From: A07HB70 sp964512675
GTDB lineage: Archaea; Halobacteriota; Halobacteria; Halobacteriales; Haloferacaceae
Assembly (NCBI GenBank): GCA_964512675.1
Contig: CAZEJR010000006.1
Location: 1 to 64,000 of the forward strand
Length of the DNA stretch: 64,000 nucleotides
Direction: 5' to 3'
Part shown: positions 1 through 8,490 of the stretch, piece by piece
How positions within the stretch are numbered: position 1 is the stretch's first letter
Layout of the letters: each line of letters starts with the position of its first letter
Program-made: the position numbers and the translations under genes
Notes under the pieces: model-generated
What the model saw: the letters and a program-made list of their open reading frames with translations, nothing else
Told to the model about the DNA's origin: nothing
The model's database searches: none

Positions 1-419
1 AGGTGGTGAGCGACGCGATGAGCCACCCGCTGCTCGACGTCGACTACCGCGGCGCGTCGGGCGGGCTGGTCCACATCACCGGTGGCCCGGACCTCACCCT
101 GAAAGAGGCCGAGGGCATCGCGAACAATATCACCGAGCGTCTGGAGGCGAGCGCGAACGTCATCTGGGGCGCGCGAATTCAGGACGAGTACAAGGGTAAG
201 GTGCGGGTCATGGCGATCATGACCGGCGTCCAGTCCGCGCAGGTGCTCGGCCCGACGACACAGAAGCAGGCCGACCGCTCGCGCGCCGAGATCGAGGGTG
301 AGACGTCTTCGGTCGGCGGCGCCGGCGGGGGCGACAGGTCCGGCGAGCCCTCGTCTGGCTTCTCGGACGGCGGCCGAGACGAGCTCGAGCGCAACAACGG
401 CGTCGACGTCATCCGATAG
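1..419 (+). CDS. ftsZ: Cell-division protein FtsZ, C-terminal part (5' end outside window)
   Basis: Partial gene: the frame is open from the window edge, so the true start lies upstream. The visible 138 residues are the tubulin-like C-terminal domain of archaeal FtsZ, including the HPLLDVDYRGA and HITGGPDLTLKEAE segments, followed by a Gly/Ser-rich acidic linker and a conserved-looking tail ending NGVDVIR. FtsZ polymerises at midcell with GTP, and the tail normally recruits partner proteins. Haloarchaea carry two division paralogues; the tail resembles FtsZ1 as I remember it, but the GTPase domain is missing here, so the paralogue call is an inference. Confidence 0.9.
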   Translation, partial: VVSDAMSHPLLDVDYRGASGGLVHITGGPDLTLKEAEGIANNITERLEASANVIWGARIQDEYKGKVRVMAIMTGVQSAQVLGPTTQKQADRSRAEIEGETSSVGGAGGGDRSGEPSSGFSDGGRDELERNNGVDVIR

Positions 420-661
420 CCGCCGTCGATTCCGTTCTGTCCTGTCTCCCCCGCGCTCCGACGACCGTCGCCACAGGCCGACACGGCGAACGACACCGTC
501 GCGGACCGGGGGCGTGACCGGCCCGACGCGGGGACCGTGCCCGTCTCGGCGTGACAGTCGTCGTCGCGTCCCGACGGCTCCACCGCCGGGCCGTCCGAGC
601 GGACGTGGTGTCGTCGCCCGCTCTGCGTCACGCCTATCTCGGCGCGCCTCCACACGTCGGT

Positions 662-1309
662 GTGGACCCCGATGCCGGCCTCGCGCGCACCGACGCCCTC
701 GACATCGTCGAGCGGGTGCTCGACACGGTAGAGACAGACCCGATGCCCGTCCCCGTCCGCGAGGTGTGGGTGTACGGCGACGTCGCACTCGGCCTCGACC
801 CGATTCCGCGGCTCTCGGTGTACGTGACGAAAGACCTGCTGTTCGGCGAACGCGAGGCCGACGACGGCGACGGCGCCGTCGAGGGCGTCGGAAGCGTCGT
901 CTCCGCGGCGTGGGCAGAGGCCCACCCGGAACACCTGCGCGCGAACGACGCCGGCTACGCCGCGCCAGAGCGGTGCCTGGCCGCGCACCTTCTCCCGGCA
1001 GACGCGCCCGTCCACCTCGAGGTGTGTAACGCCTCGTTCGACGACAACGTCACCAGGCGGCTGGAGGGTGCGCTCGCCCGCGACGCGTACGACGAGATCC
1101 TCGACCCGCGTGGGGTCCAGCTCTGGGCCGACGGCCGGCGGGCCGACGAGACGCTGGCGAAGCTCCGCGACGGCGCGCTGGCGTTCCCCACGCTCCCGGA
1201 GGCCCTCGGGATGCTCGGCGTCGACGAGGACCGAGCACGGACGACCGCGGCGGCGATGCGAGCGCGCGACGCGGGCGCGGGACGGTCGGTGCGCGGCGAC
1301 GTGGTGTAA
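662..1309 (+). CDS. Conserved haloarchaeal protein, DUF7095-like
   Basis: About 215 residues from GTG 662. An upstream GTG at 551 would add 37 residues of Arg-rich, non-conserved-looking sequence, so the downstream start before the DALDIVERVLDTVE helix is preferred. The core is VREVWVYGDVALGLDP then LSVYVTKDLLF, and a C-terminal segment on Leu/Arg repeats with a predicted helix. I recognise it only as a haloarchaeal conserved protein of the DUF7095 type (family name from memory). No catalytic motif or membrane segment is visible and the function is unknown. It follows ftsZ in the same direction and is followed at once by a strong hairpin. Confidence 0.7.
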   Translation: MDPDAGLARTDALDIVERVLDTVETDPMPVPVREVWVYGDVALGLDPIPRLSVYVTKDLLFGEREADDGDGAVEGVGSVVSAAWAEAHPEHLRANDAGYAAPERCLAAHLLPADAPVHLEVCNASFDDNVTRRLEGALARDAYDEILDPRGVQLWADGRRADETLAKLRDGALAFPTLPEALGMLGVDEDRARTTAAAMRARDAGAGRSVRGDVV

Positions 1310-1315
1310 CGCGGG

Positions 1316-1337
1316 GCGGGCCGGAGGCCCGGCCCGC
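1316..1337 (+). terminator. GC-rich hairpin after the DUF7095-like gene
   Basis: A perfect 9-bp inverted repeat, GCGGGCCGG, four-base loop AGGC, CCGGCCCGC, starts 7 nt after the stop codon. No T-run follows at once, so it may be a processing or stabilising hairpin rather than a true archaeal terminator. Confidence 0.45.
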
Positions 1338-1686
1338 GAGACCGAGGGCGGTGAGCGTCGCGAGCCGCCCGAGGCAGGGCGCGCGTGGCTCCGAGAGACG
1401 AGGGGCAACGGCGGAGCTCCAGTGAGGCGGCTGCCGAACGGGAGCAGGGAACGGCAGTGACCGAGGCGACGGAGCCGCCGGAGCGACCCGCCCGAGGTGC
1501 GGTCCAGACGGTCACCGACCGGGAGCGTGCCGCCTCACGCCGACTCCGTTCGGCGCGGTCGGTCTCGAGGACCGCTCTCTGTCGCCGGCGCGACGTGCCG
1601 GCTGCCCGTGGGAGTACGCTCTCACGCCGCTCGCTTCCGCTCCGCGGGCCGACCGTCGGTCTCCCCGCGTCGCCCCGCGGGCCGCC
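1338..1686. other. Non-coding stretch, low-complexity GC-rich
   Basis: I see no gene here on either strand; open frames are Arg-rich shadows. The part around 1437-1466 resembles a stretch at 18787-18817 (about 30 nt, CGA.CGGGAGCA then CAGTGACCGAG), suggesting a dispersed non-coding repeat found downstream of stop codons. Confidence 0.4.
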
Positions 1687-2505
1687 TCACTCCGCTCGGC
1701 GCCCCGCGCGCCCCACCGTCACGTCGAACGGCACCACCTCGGCCCGCCGGTAGGTGCCGTCGCGCATCCGTGTCACGGTCTCCCGACCGATCGAGCGCCA
1801 CTCGTCTCGGAGGCGCCCGAACCCCTCGTCGCCGAGTGACCGCCGGAGCGGTCCGGCGAGGGCGTCCAGTGCCGTCCCGTCTGCCTTCCGGCGCGCCGCC
1901 CGGACTGCCCGTTCGTCGTACGGCGGCTCGACGCGTTTCTCGTGGTGGTGACGGCGCGTCGCCACGACCGAGAGCCCCGCGGCCTCGAACAGCGTCGGTA
2001 GCCGGTCGCCGGGCGCGAGGTCCGTCGCCGCGCCGGCGCGGTAGGCCTCGCGGGCGCGTCGGTCGAGGGCGGCCTCGCCGTCGACGGTCGAGTCGACGCC
2101 GACGCTCGCGTTGTCCGGCTCGACGACGGCGACGAGATCGCGCGACGCGCGTGCGAACTCCCGCACCGCCGCCGCGGGGTCGGGCAGGTTCACGAGAAGC
2201 GCCTGCGCGGCCACGAGGTCGAACGCGCCCGTCCGAACCGGGAGCCGGACCGCGTCGCCGACGACGGCGGGGTGTGGCCCGTCGCCTCCGCTCGCTCGCG
2301 CGTGCGTCAGGAGCGACCGGTCGGCGTCGAGCGCGACCACCTCTGCGGACGACTCCTCGCGCAGGACGCGCGCGAACGCCCCGGTGCCGGCGCCGGCGTC
2401 GAGCACCCGTGTCCGGTCGTCGAGCGAGAGCGGCGCGAGCGCGGTCCGGTCGGCCCAGAGACCGGCGCGGGTGTCGGCGAGGTAGTCGGCCGAGAACCGG
2501 CGCAC
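1687..2505 (-). CDS. Class I SAM-dependent methyltransferase
   Basis: 272 residues from a GTG start. The Rossmann methyltransferase motif I is clear (VLDAGAGTGAFARVL, about residues 35-49), followed by the acidic residue of motif II in VVALDADRSLL and a motif IV-like region FDLVAAQALLVNLPDP. The C-terminal half has the lid segment with an HHHEKR stretch. The substrate cannot be read from sequence; small-molecule methyltransferases of this fold (methyltransferase 11 type) are common. The start lies 5 nt after the chaperonin stop in the same direction, so the two genes are probably co-transcribed, which need not mean shared function. Confidence 0.8.
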   Translation of the reverse strand: MRRFSADYLADTRAGLWADRTALAPLSLDDRTRVLDAGAGTGAFARVLREESSAEVVALDADRSLLTHARASGGDGPHPAVVGDAVRLPVRTGAFDLVAAQALLVNLPDPAAAVREFARASRDLVAVVEPDNASVGVDSTVDGEAALDRRAREAYRAGAATDLAPGDRLPTLFEAAGLSVVATRRHHHEKRVEPPYDERAVRAARRKADGTALDALAGPLRRSLGDEGFGRLRDEWRSIGRETVTRMRDGTYRRAEVVPFDVTVGRAGRRAE

Positions 2506-2510
2506 GCCGC

Positions 2511-4088
2511 TCAGTTCGCGCTGATGACGTCGTCGATGCGGACGATCATCGTCGCGGCCTCGGTGGCGGCACGGAACGCGCCGGTCTTGACCGTCTGCGG
2601 GTCGACGACACCCTCCGGAACGGGGTCGTCGACCCGGCTGGCTGCACCGACGCCGAGGACGCCCGCGCGTCCGGACTCGTTCGCGGCCCGGAGCTCGACA
2701 AGCGCGTCGATCGGGTCCATCCCGGCGTTCTGCGCGAGCGTCCGCGGAACGGCCTCGACGGCCTCGGCAAACGCCTCGACGGCGAGCTGCTGGCGCCCCT
2801 CGACGCTCGCAGCCTCGTCGCGCAGGGCGTTCGAGACGGCCACCTCGGTCGCGCCGGCGCCGGGGACGACCCCTTCCAGCGCGGCGACTGCCGCGTCGAC
2901 GCCGTCGTCGACCGCTCGCTCCAGCTCGTCGACGACGTAGCCCGTGCCGCCGCGGACGAACAGCGTCACGACGTCCCCTTCGTCGCTCTCGACGAAGGTC
3001 AGCTCCTCGTCGTCGTAGCGTTCCCGGCGGATCGACCGCGCGTGGCCGAAGTCGTCGGCGTCGGCCTCGTCGAGGCTGCCGACGTGGCTGGCGCCGACGG
3101 TGCGCGCGAGCGCGTCGGCCTCGTCGTCGCCGCCGCTGTCGAACGCGAGAATCCCGCGTTCGGCGAGCGCGGCCTCGACGTAGTCGTCGACGCTGTCCGT
3201 CGTGAACACCACGTCGACCCCGTGGTCGACGAGTGTCTCGACCTGAGCGTCGAGTCGCGCCCGCTCGCCCGCGGAGGCGTCGGCCACGTCCGCCGCGTCG
3301 CCGATGTCGTACTCGACGTCGAGGTTCGTCTCGGGCTGCTCGAGCGCGGTCTCGAGCACCGCGACGGTGGCGTCCTCGTACGTCCGGGGGACGTCGTCGC
3401 GGAGCGGTTCGTCGTCCAGTGCGACGCCCTCGACGACCGCTGTCGCGGTCGAGGACCGGCCAGAGCGGGCGACGACCCGCACGTCGTCGGCGTCGACGGC
3501 GCCGTCTGCCTCGACTCGACCGACGGCCTCGGCGACCGCGGCGGCGAGCTGGTCTGCGGTCGCCCCGCCGGTCCCCTTGCCCGTCATCGCGGACTCGGCG
3601 ACCTGTCGGAGGCGTTCGTCATCGACCCCGCCGTCCAGGGTCTCGCCGTCGATCGTCTCGAGCGCGACGTCACGCGCCCGGGCGTATCCCTCGACGATCG
3701 CCGTCGGGTGGATCTCGTCGTCGAGAAGGTCCTCGGCGCGCGCGAGGAGCTCGCCGGTCAACACCGCGGCGGTGGTGGTGCCGTCGCCGACCTCCTCGTC
3801 CTGCGAGGAGGCGACCTCGACGATCATGTCCGCGGCGGGGTGTTCGATGTCCATCTCGTCGAGAATGGTCGCGCCGTCGTTCGTGACGACGACGTCGCCG
3901 TCCGCGACGAGCATCTTGTCCATCCCGTTCGGCCCGAGCGTCGTCCGAACGGCCTCGGCGACGGCCTTGCCGGCCTGTACGTTCGCCTGCTGTGCGTCGC
4001 GCCCTTCGGTGCGCTCTGCGTCCTCGCCCATGATGAAGACGGGCTGTCCGCCCGCCTGCATTCGCTGTCGGTCGCTGGACTGTGACAT
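2511..4088 (-). CDS. Thermosome (group II chaperonin) subunit without GGM tail
   Basis: 525 residues from ATG 4088 (MSQSSDRQRMQAGGQPVF); an upstream ATG adds 21 residues unlike the family. ATP-driven cytosolic protein folding in an 8- or 9-mer double ring. Nucleotide-binding signatures are intact: LGPNGMDKMLV, NDGATILDEM and GDGTTTAAVLTGELL near the N-terminus, and a GAGATEVAVS-type segment in the second half. The protein ends VRIDDVISAN. Most haloarchaeal thermosome subunits continue with a Gly/Met-rich flexible tail, which is absent here, as in the shorter CCT3-type paralogue of Haloferax (from memory). A T-rich element (CCTTTTTT on the minus strand, about 28 nt upstream) is the likely promoter. 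Confidence 0.93.
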   Translation of the reverse strand: MSQSSDRQRMQAGGQPVFIMGEDAERTEGRDAQQANVQAGKAVAEAVRTTLGPNGMDKMLVADGDVVVTNDGATILDEMDIEHPAADMIVEVASSQDEEVGDGTTTAAVLTGELLARAEDLLDDEIHPTAIVEGYARARDVALETIDGETLDGGVDDERLRQVAESAMTGKGTGGATADQLAAAVAEAVGRVEADGAVDADDVRVVARSGRSSTATAVVEGVALDDEPLRDDVPRTYEDATVAVLETALEQPETNLDVEYDIGDAADVADASAGERARLDAQVETLVDHGVDVVFTTDSVDDYVEAALAERGILAFDSGGDDEADALARTVGASHVGSLDEADADDFGHARSIRRERYDDEELTFVESDEGDVVTLFVRGGTGYVVDELERAVDDGVDAAVAALEGVVPGAGATEVAVSNALRDEAASVEGRQQLAVEAFAEAVEAVPRTLAQNAGMDPIDALVELRAANESGRAGVLGVGAASRVDDPVPEGVVDPQTVKTGAFRAATEAATMIVRIDDVISAN

Positions 4089-4161
4089 GGTCGACTGTCT
4101 GCCGCCGCGACTCAAAAAAGGTTCGTAATGAATCTTGTGCCGGCGTCGCACGCCGGCAGCG

Positions 4162-5079
4162 CTACGACCGGACCGCGTCCGGTGCCGGGAGCGGCGCGGT
4201 CGCGCCCTCGTCCGGCGGCTCGACTGCGCCGGGGTGGATCAGCGCCGCGAGGAGCTCCACGCTGTCGACCAGCCGTGGCCCCGGTCGGTTGAGGTAGGCG
4301 TCGCCGTCGACGACGTGGGCGCGGCCCGCGCGGACGGCGGCGACGTCGCCGTAGCCGGGTCGACCGGCCAGTGCCGGTGTCTCCGCGCGTGCCCGGTCGA
4401 CGCCGAACCCGCACGGCGCGGCCACCAGCACCTCCGGGTCGTACGCCCGAACCTCGTCCCACGGGCGCGTCGTCGAGCGCTCGCCCGGTGCCGCGAGGCC
4501 GTGGGCGCCGCCCGCGCGTTCGACTAGGTCCGGTACCCAGTGGCCCGACACCATCACGGGGTCGAGCCAGTCTAACACCGCGACCCGTGGCCGGTCGCGC
4601 CCCGCGACGGCGCGTTCGACACGGTCGACCCGGCTGCGCAGGTCGTCGACGAGGGCAGCCGCCCGGTCGCCACGCCCGACCGCCCGACCGATCCGCTCGA
4701 CGTCGCCGAGGACGTCGTCGAGGACGTGCGGGTCGGTCGTCAGCACCTCGCAGTCGAGTCCGAGGTCCTCGACCGCGTCGCGGATCGCGACCTGGTCGAC
4801 GGCACAGACGTCACAGACCCCCTGCGCGACGACGAGGTCGGGGTCGGCGCGCCGGAGCGCCTCGCGGTCTATCTCGTACACGCCGTCGCCGGCGGCGGCC
4901 TCGCCGACCTGTTCGTGGATCGCGGCGCTGTCGGCGGTCGGGTCGACACGCGCCCGTTCGACGCTCGGCAGGTCCGCGGCAGCCGGCGGGTGGTCACACT
5001 CGTGGGAGGTCGCGACGGGCTCGACGCCGAGGGCGTAGACGATCTCTGTCGCCGACGGGAGCGTCGTGACGACGCGCAT
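4162..5079 (-). CDS. BtuF-like cobalamin/siderophore-binding protein
   Basis: 305 residues from ATG 5079 (MRVVTTLPSATEIVYALG); a GTG two codons upstream is the alternative. It has the class III periplasmic-binding fold of BtuF/FhuD: the N-terminal S-x-T-E-I-V-x-A-L-G motif, the ADPDLVVAQGVCDVC region and a long linking helix around residues 140-165. Family members capture cobalamin or Fe-siderophores for an ABC importer. There is no signal peptide or lipobox here and no btuCD nearby, so the protein looks cytosolic, as many haloarchaeal BtuF-like proteins are, possibly for corrinoid salvage. A TATA element (GGTTATACGCC on the minus strand, about 25 nt upstream) supports leaderless transcription. 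Confidence 0.8.
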   Translation of the reverse strand: MRVVTTLPSATEIVYALGVEPVATSHECDHPPAAADLPSVERARVDPTADSAAIHEQVGEAAAGDGVYEIDREALRRADPDLVVAQGVCDVCAVDQVAIRDAVEDLGLDCEVLTTDPHVLDDVLGDVERIGRAVGRGDRAAALVDDLRSRVDRVERAVAGRDRPRVAVLDWLDPVMVSGHWVPDLVERAGGAHGLAAPGERSTTRPWDEVRAYDPEVLVAAPCGFGVDRARAETPALAGRPGYGDVAAVRAGRAHVVDGDAYLNRPGPRLVDSVELLAALIHPGAVEPPDEGATAPLPAPDAVRS

Positions 5080-5109
5080 GGGCACAGTTGCGGCGCGAGG
5101 CGTATAACC

Positions 5110-5952
5110 CTACTCGCGCGGCTCGCGCAGCTCCCGCACCCGCTCGACGTTCCAGGCGAATCCGCGGCCGTCCTCCGTCGGCGTCTCGAGCACCAGCGGG
5201 ACCTCGCGGAGGTCGGGATGGTTGATCACCGCGCGCATCCCGTCGACGCCGATCTCGCCCTCGCCGACGTGGGCGTGTTCGTCCTTGTTCGTCCCGCGGG
5301 CGTGTTTCGAGTCGTTGAGGTGGATACACTCCAGCCGGTCCAGCCCGACGGTCTCGTCGAACGCGTCGACCGTCTCCGCCACCGCCGTCGGCGTCGACAG
5401 GTCGTAGCCCGCCGCGAACAGGTGGGCGGTGTCGAGACAGACCCCGAGGTCGTGGACACTCTCCGCTGCGACCCGCGCGAGGTGCCAGAACTCGTCGCCG
5501 AGCTTCGTTCCCGACCCGGCGTCGCTCTCGACGAGCACCCGGACGTCCTCTGGCACGTCGAGTGCGTCGAGCGCCTCGACGGCGTTCGCGAGGCCGCCCT
5601 TGACGCCCGCGCCCGTGTGAGCGCCGAGGTGGACGTTCACGAACTCGATCCCGAGACGGTCGGCGGCGTCGAGCTCCCGCTGCATCGAGTCGACGGACTT
5701 CTCGCGCAGGTCGTCTTTCGGCGTACAGAGGTTGACCAGGTACGAGGAGTGGATCACCCACGGACCGTCGAGGCTGTCTGCGGTGCCGTCCCGAAACGCC
5801 GCCGCCTCCTCGTCGGCGATGTCCGGGTCGCGCCAGACCTGCGGCGAGTGGGTGAATATCTGGCCGCAGTTGCCTCCGACCTCCACCTGATTCTCGACGG
5901 CGTTGTGGACGCCGCCGGCGACAGAGACGTGTGCCCCGACTCGAAGAGCCAT
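5110..5952 (-). CDS. nfo: Endonuclease IV (AP endonuclease)
   Basis: 280 residues from ATG 5952 (MALRVGAHVSVAGGVHNAV), close to the usual 280-290 of the family. Cuts DNA 5' of abasic sites in base-excision repair, using three zinc ions. Visible signatures: GAHVSVAGG at the start, HSSYLVNLC, VNVHLGAHTG, a conserved Glu in VLVESDAGSGTKLGDEF (AP-endonuclease motif), GVCLDTAHLFAAGYDL, CIHLNDSKHARGTNKDEHAHVGEG and the C-terminal PLVLETP. All expected His/Glu/Asp metal ligands appear present. The frame is open upstream to 6570 but that extension is not protein-like. Confidence 0.93.
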   Translation of the reverse strand: MALRVGAHVSVAGGVHNAVENQVEVGGNCGQIFTHSPQVWRDPDIADEEAAAFRDGTADSLDGPWVIHSSYLVNLCTPKDDLREKSVDSMQRELDAADRLGIEFVNVHLGAHTGAGVKGGLANAVEALDALDVPEDVRVLVESDAGSGTKLGDEFWHLARVAAESVHDLGVCLDTAHLFAAGYDLSTPTAVAETVDAFDETVGLDRLECIHLNDSKHARGTNKDEHAHVGEGEIGVDGMRAVINHPDLREVPLVLETPTEDGRGFAWNVERVRELREPRE

Positions 5953-6689
5953 ACCGATGACAGCGCCCCGACGGGCATAGTGACTTCGGAGCGCGCCGAC
6001 GACAGCCTCTGTCTCCCGGTGGTCGAGCGGTAGGCCGCGACAGACGTCACCTCCCGTGTGCTCGGCTGCTCCCGGCGCTCGTGGCGCTCCTGTCTCCTCG
6101 TCGGCACCGACGGGCCGATCGAGTACCGCCTGGTCGGCGAGCACTGGCCCGACCAGCCCCGACGCCGTCGACCCGAGGACCCTGAGACACTCGGACTCCG
6201 ACACCCGTGCCGAGGGGGCGACGACACCTCGACCCGTTCGCGGCGTGTTCGTGTGTCTCGACACCGCAGCCGAGGCCCCGTCGGGTCCGAACGCGTCCGC
6301 CCGCTCCGGGCCGTGGAGACGTCCAGACGCCGGCGTCAGCCCGTCCGACAGACGGTGTAGCGACACGCCAGCCGTTTGCGGTATCCGCAAACCGGGGCTC
6401 TCCGGCACGGCTGTCGACACCGACCCAGTTCGGCTATCAGCGACGTCGACGCCGCCGTCACGTCCCGACGACCCCGGTGGACGGGGCCACCTCCGGCGAT
6501 CGATCTCCGTTCGCGCGCCCGGTTGGCGGAGGCCGCAAACACACACCGGGTTCAAGTAGTGGACCGCCACAGCACCGTTCGTGATAGATCACCCCGTTTT
6601 CGACACGGCGACGGGGCGTGCGCCGGATACCGAGGGCGTACGCGTCGACAGCCGTCTCCGCAGAAGTCGGTGATCGTGGCCGGAGATCG
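5953..6689. other. 737-nt intergenic region between nfo and trkA
   Basis: Separates two divergent genes. No convincing coding region on either strand: all open frames are Arg/Pro/Ser-rich and resemble no protein I know. It holds the inverted repeat at 6374-6392 and a repeated half-site at 6533-6540, listed separately. It could also hold an untranslated RNA, but I see no structural evidence for one. Confidence 0.4.
6374..6392. promoter_or_regulatory. Inverted repeat GTTTGCGG-TAT-CCGCAAAC, candidate operator
   Basis: Perfect 8-bp inverted repeat with a 3-nt spacer, about 300 bp upstream of the trkA start. The half-site CCGCAAAC occurs again at 6533-6540, about 150 bp upstream of that gene. A dyad plus a repeated half-site in a long non-coding stretch fits a dimeric regulator's site; the regulator is unknown. 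Confidence 0.4.
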
Positions 6690-7367
6690 ATGATGTTCAC
6701 GCACGACGGTCGAACGACAGAACAGCACGCTATCGTCGTGGGCGCGGGACGCGTCGGGCGCCGTACGGCTCGCGTACTCGACGACTACGGGCACGAGGTC
6801 TACCTGATCGAACGCGACGCCGAGACCGTCGACCGAGTAGTCGGTCGCCGGACGGGTGTCGTGGTCGAAGGTGACGCGACCGACCCGGCGATCCTCCGTC
6901 AGGCAGATCCCGAACGGGCGGACGTCCTCGCCGCGCTGACCGGCGACAGGTCGACGAACTTCGCGATCTGTGCAGAGGCCCGGCACCTCGCGGACGACGT
7001 CCGGACGGTCGCACGGGCCGACGACCCCGACGGAGGAGGCGACCCGGTGGCGTTCGTCGACGAGGTGGTCTACCCCGAGCGAGCGGGCTCGAAGGCGGTG
7101 GTCAACCGGATTCAGGAGAACGACGTCCGGACGCTTGAAGACGTCACGGGCGACCTCGACGTTCTCGACGTTCGGGTCGACCCGCGCTCGCCGGCAGCCG
7201 GCAAGCAGCTGAACGAGGTTCTGCTCCCGGAGGGGAGCCACGTGATCGCCGACGCCGACGGCACCGAGGTCGCCCGCCCCGAGACGACACTCGAGCCCGA
7301 CCGCCGGTATCTCGTCGCCGCAGAGCCCGACGCAGCCGACGACGTACACAAGCTTCTGGTCGGATGA
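6690..7367 (+). CDS. trkA: Stand-alone TrkA (RCK) potassium-transport regulatory protein
   Basis: 225 residues from ATG 6690 (MMFTHDGRTTEQHAIVVGAG), with GGAG a few nt upstream; the longer open frame adds 24 unlikely residues. TrkA-N Rossmann domain: IVVGAGRVGRRTARVL (GxGxxG) at about residues 16-31, an acidic residue ending the second strand (YLIERDAE), and GDATDPAIL. TrkA-C domain in the last 75 residues (LDVLDVRVDPRSPAAGK, then LEPDRRYLVAAEP). Such subunits bind NAD(H)/ATP and gate Trk/Ktr transporters or channels from the cytosol. No TrkH partner is in the window; the nearest candidate partner is the RCK channel at 9859. Confidence 0.88.
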   Translation: MMFTHDGRTTEQHAIVVGAGRVGRRTARVLDDYGHEVYLIERDAETVDRVVGRRTGVVVEGDATDPAILRQADPERADVLAALTGDRSTNFAICAEARHLADDVRTVARADDPDGGGDPVAFVDEVVYPERAGSKAVVNRIQENDVRTLEDVTGDLDVLDVRVDPRSPAAGKQLNEVLLPEGSHVIADADGTEVARPETTLEPDRRYLVAAEPDAADDVHKLLVG

Positions 7368-7736
7368 TCGCTGGAGCACAGACGACAGACGACACACGCC
7401 GGTCGGCGCGAGGCCGTGGCTCGCTCTCGTCGGCGCCGGGGTCGCCGGCTGTGAGCCGAGCAGCGGCCCGTCCTCGGCTCCTGCCGGCGTCGAGACGACC
7501 GAGCTCGGCGGGCCGGAGACGAGACGCCGACTGGACCGACGGCGTGTCGTCGCAGCCGGCTCGAGGGCCACACACGGTCTGTCACGGTCCGCAGCAGCCG
7601 ACGACGGCCCCCCGTATCGTCGCTCGGCCGGACGACACGGCTGCCGGACAGCCTCACGGCAGGGTCCCCGCGATACCGATAGCCCCTGCTCTGGGACTTC
7701 CTCCCGTTTTTTCCGGCTACGCTCGTACGATCCAAT
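7368..7736. other. Intergenic region upstream of the UspA gene
   Basis: No protein-like frame on either strand. A T-rich run (CCCGTTTTTTCC, about 7706-7717) lies 20-30 nt before the ATG at 7737 and is a plausible TATA-like promoter for the UspA-APC-channel genes. Confidence 0.4.
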
Positions 7737-8453
7737 ATGAATGCGGCTCACAGAGTTCTCGTCCCGTTCGAACTGCCCGACGCCGACCCGGTTCCGCCGG
7801 TGATAGCCGAGACGCTCGACCCGATAGAGGCAGTCGTGCTCGGTCACTACGGACTGCCCGAACAGACGCCGGCGTCGACGGCGCGCGACCAGTTCGAGGC
7901 GGACGCCCGCGCGGAGCTCGAGACGCTGGCCCGACCGTTCGAGGACACGACGACGTCGACCCGGCTCGTGTTCGGCAGGGCCCGCGACAAGACGATCGAC
8001 CGTGTCGCCGTCGAGGAGGGCTGCGACGTGATCCTGACCCCGGGCCAGGTCGGCGCGGTCGACCGGCTGTTCGTCCCGCTCCGTGGCGAGGCGAACTTCG
8101 ACCGGATCCTGTCGTTCGTCGGCGAGCTGCTGACGACGAACGACGCCTCGGTCACGCTCTTTCACACGGAGGCGGCGTCCGACCGCCGGCCGGGCGAGGA
8201 GCTGCTCGCGGACGCGACCGACCGACTGGTCGAGGCGGGCGTCGACCCCGACCGGATCGAACGAGAGCTGGCCGACGGCGAGGACGCCAGCCAGAGCATC
8301 GTCGACATCGGGGCCGCCTACGACCTGCTGATCCTGGGCGAGACGGAGCCGTCGCTGCGCGACCGGATCCTCGGCGCCGTCCCGGCGCAGGTGACGTCCG
8401 ACACGGACGAGCCTGCCTTCGTCGTTCGGGACCCCGACGCCGGGGAGTCGTGA
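7737..8453 (+). CDS. Tandem-domain universal stress protein (UspA)
   Basis: 238 residues, ATG start. Two Usp-like halves: residues about 1-110 (RVLVPFELP, then VEEGCDVILTPGQVGAVDRLF) and about 118-232 (FDRILSFVGELL, SVTLFH, then AAYDLLILGETEPSLRDRILGAVPAQVT and AFVVRD). The second half retains the DLLILGE plus loop arrangement that resembles the ATP-binding G-2x-G-9x-G region but without clear Gly spacing. In haloarchaea Usp domains often accompany cationic amino-acid transporters and act as cytosolic regulators. Here the APC transporter starts 37 nt downstream in the same direction, which supports such a role. Confidence 0.82.
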   Translation: MNAAHRVLVPFELPDADPVPPVIAETLDPIEAVVLGHYGLPEQTPASTARDQFEADARAELETLARPFEDTTTSTRLVFGRARDKTIDRVAVEEGCDVILTPGQVGAVDRLFVPLRGEANFDRILSFVGELLTTNDASVTLFHTEAASDRRPGEELLADATDRLVEAGVDPDRIERELADGEDASQSIVDIGAAYDLLILGETEPSLRDRILGAVPAQVTSDTDEPAFVVRDPDAGES

Positions 8454-8490
8454 GCCAGGCCGTCTGCGCCACCGACCTGGGGGCTCTCGG

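Noticed and set aside
1497..4085. Very long plus-strand open frame opposite the methyltransferase and chaperonin genes
   Set aside because: Antisense shadow of two clear genes in a high-GC genome; composition dominated by Arg and Asp/Val periodic runs.
5953..6570. Open frame continuing nfo upstream to 6570
   Set aside because: The added 206 residues are Arg/Pro-rich without similarity to anything, and the endonuclease IV sequence begins exactly at MALRVGAHVS (5952).
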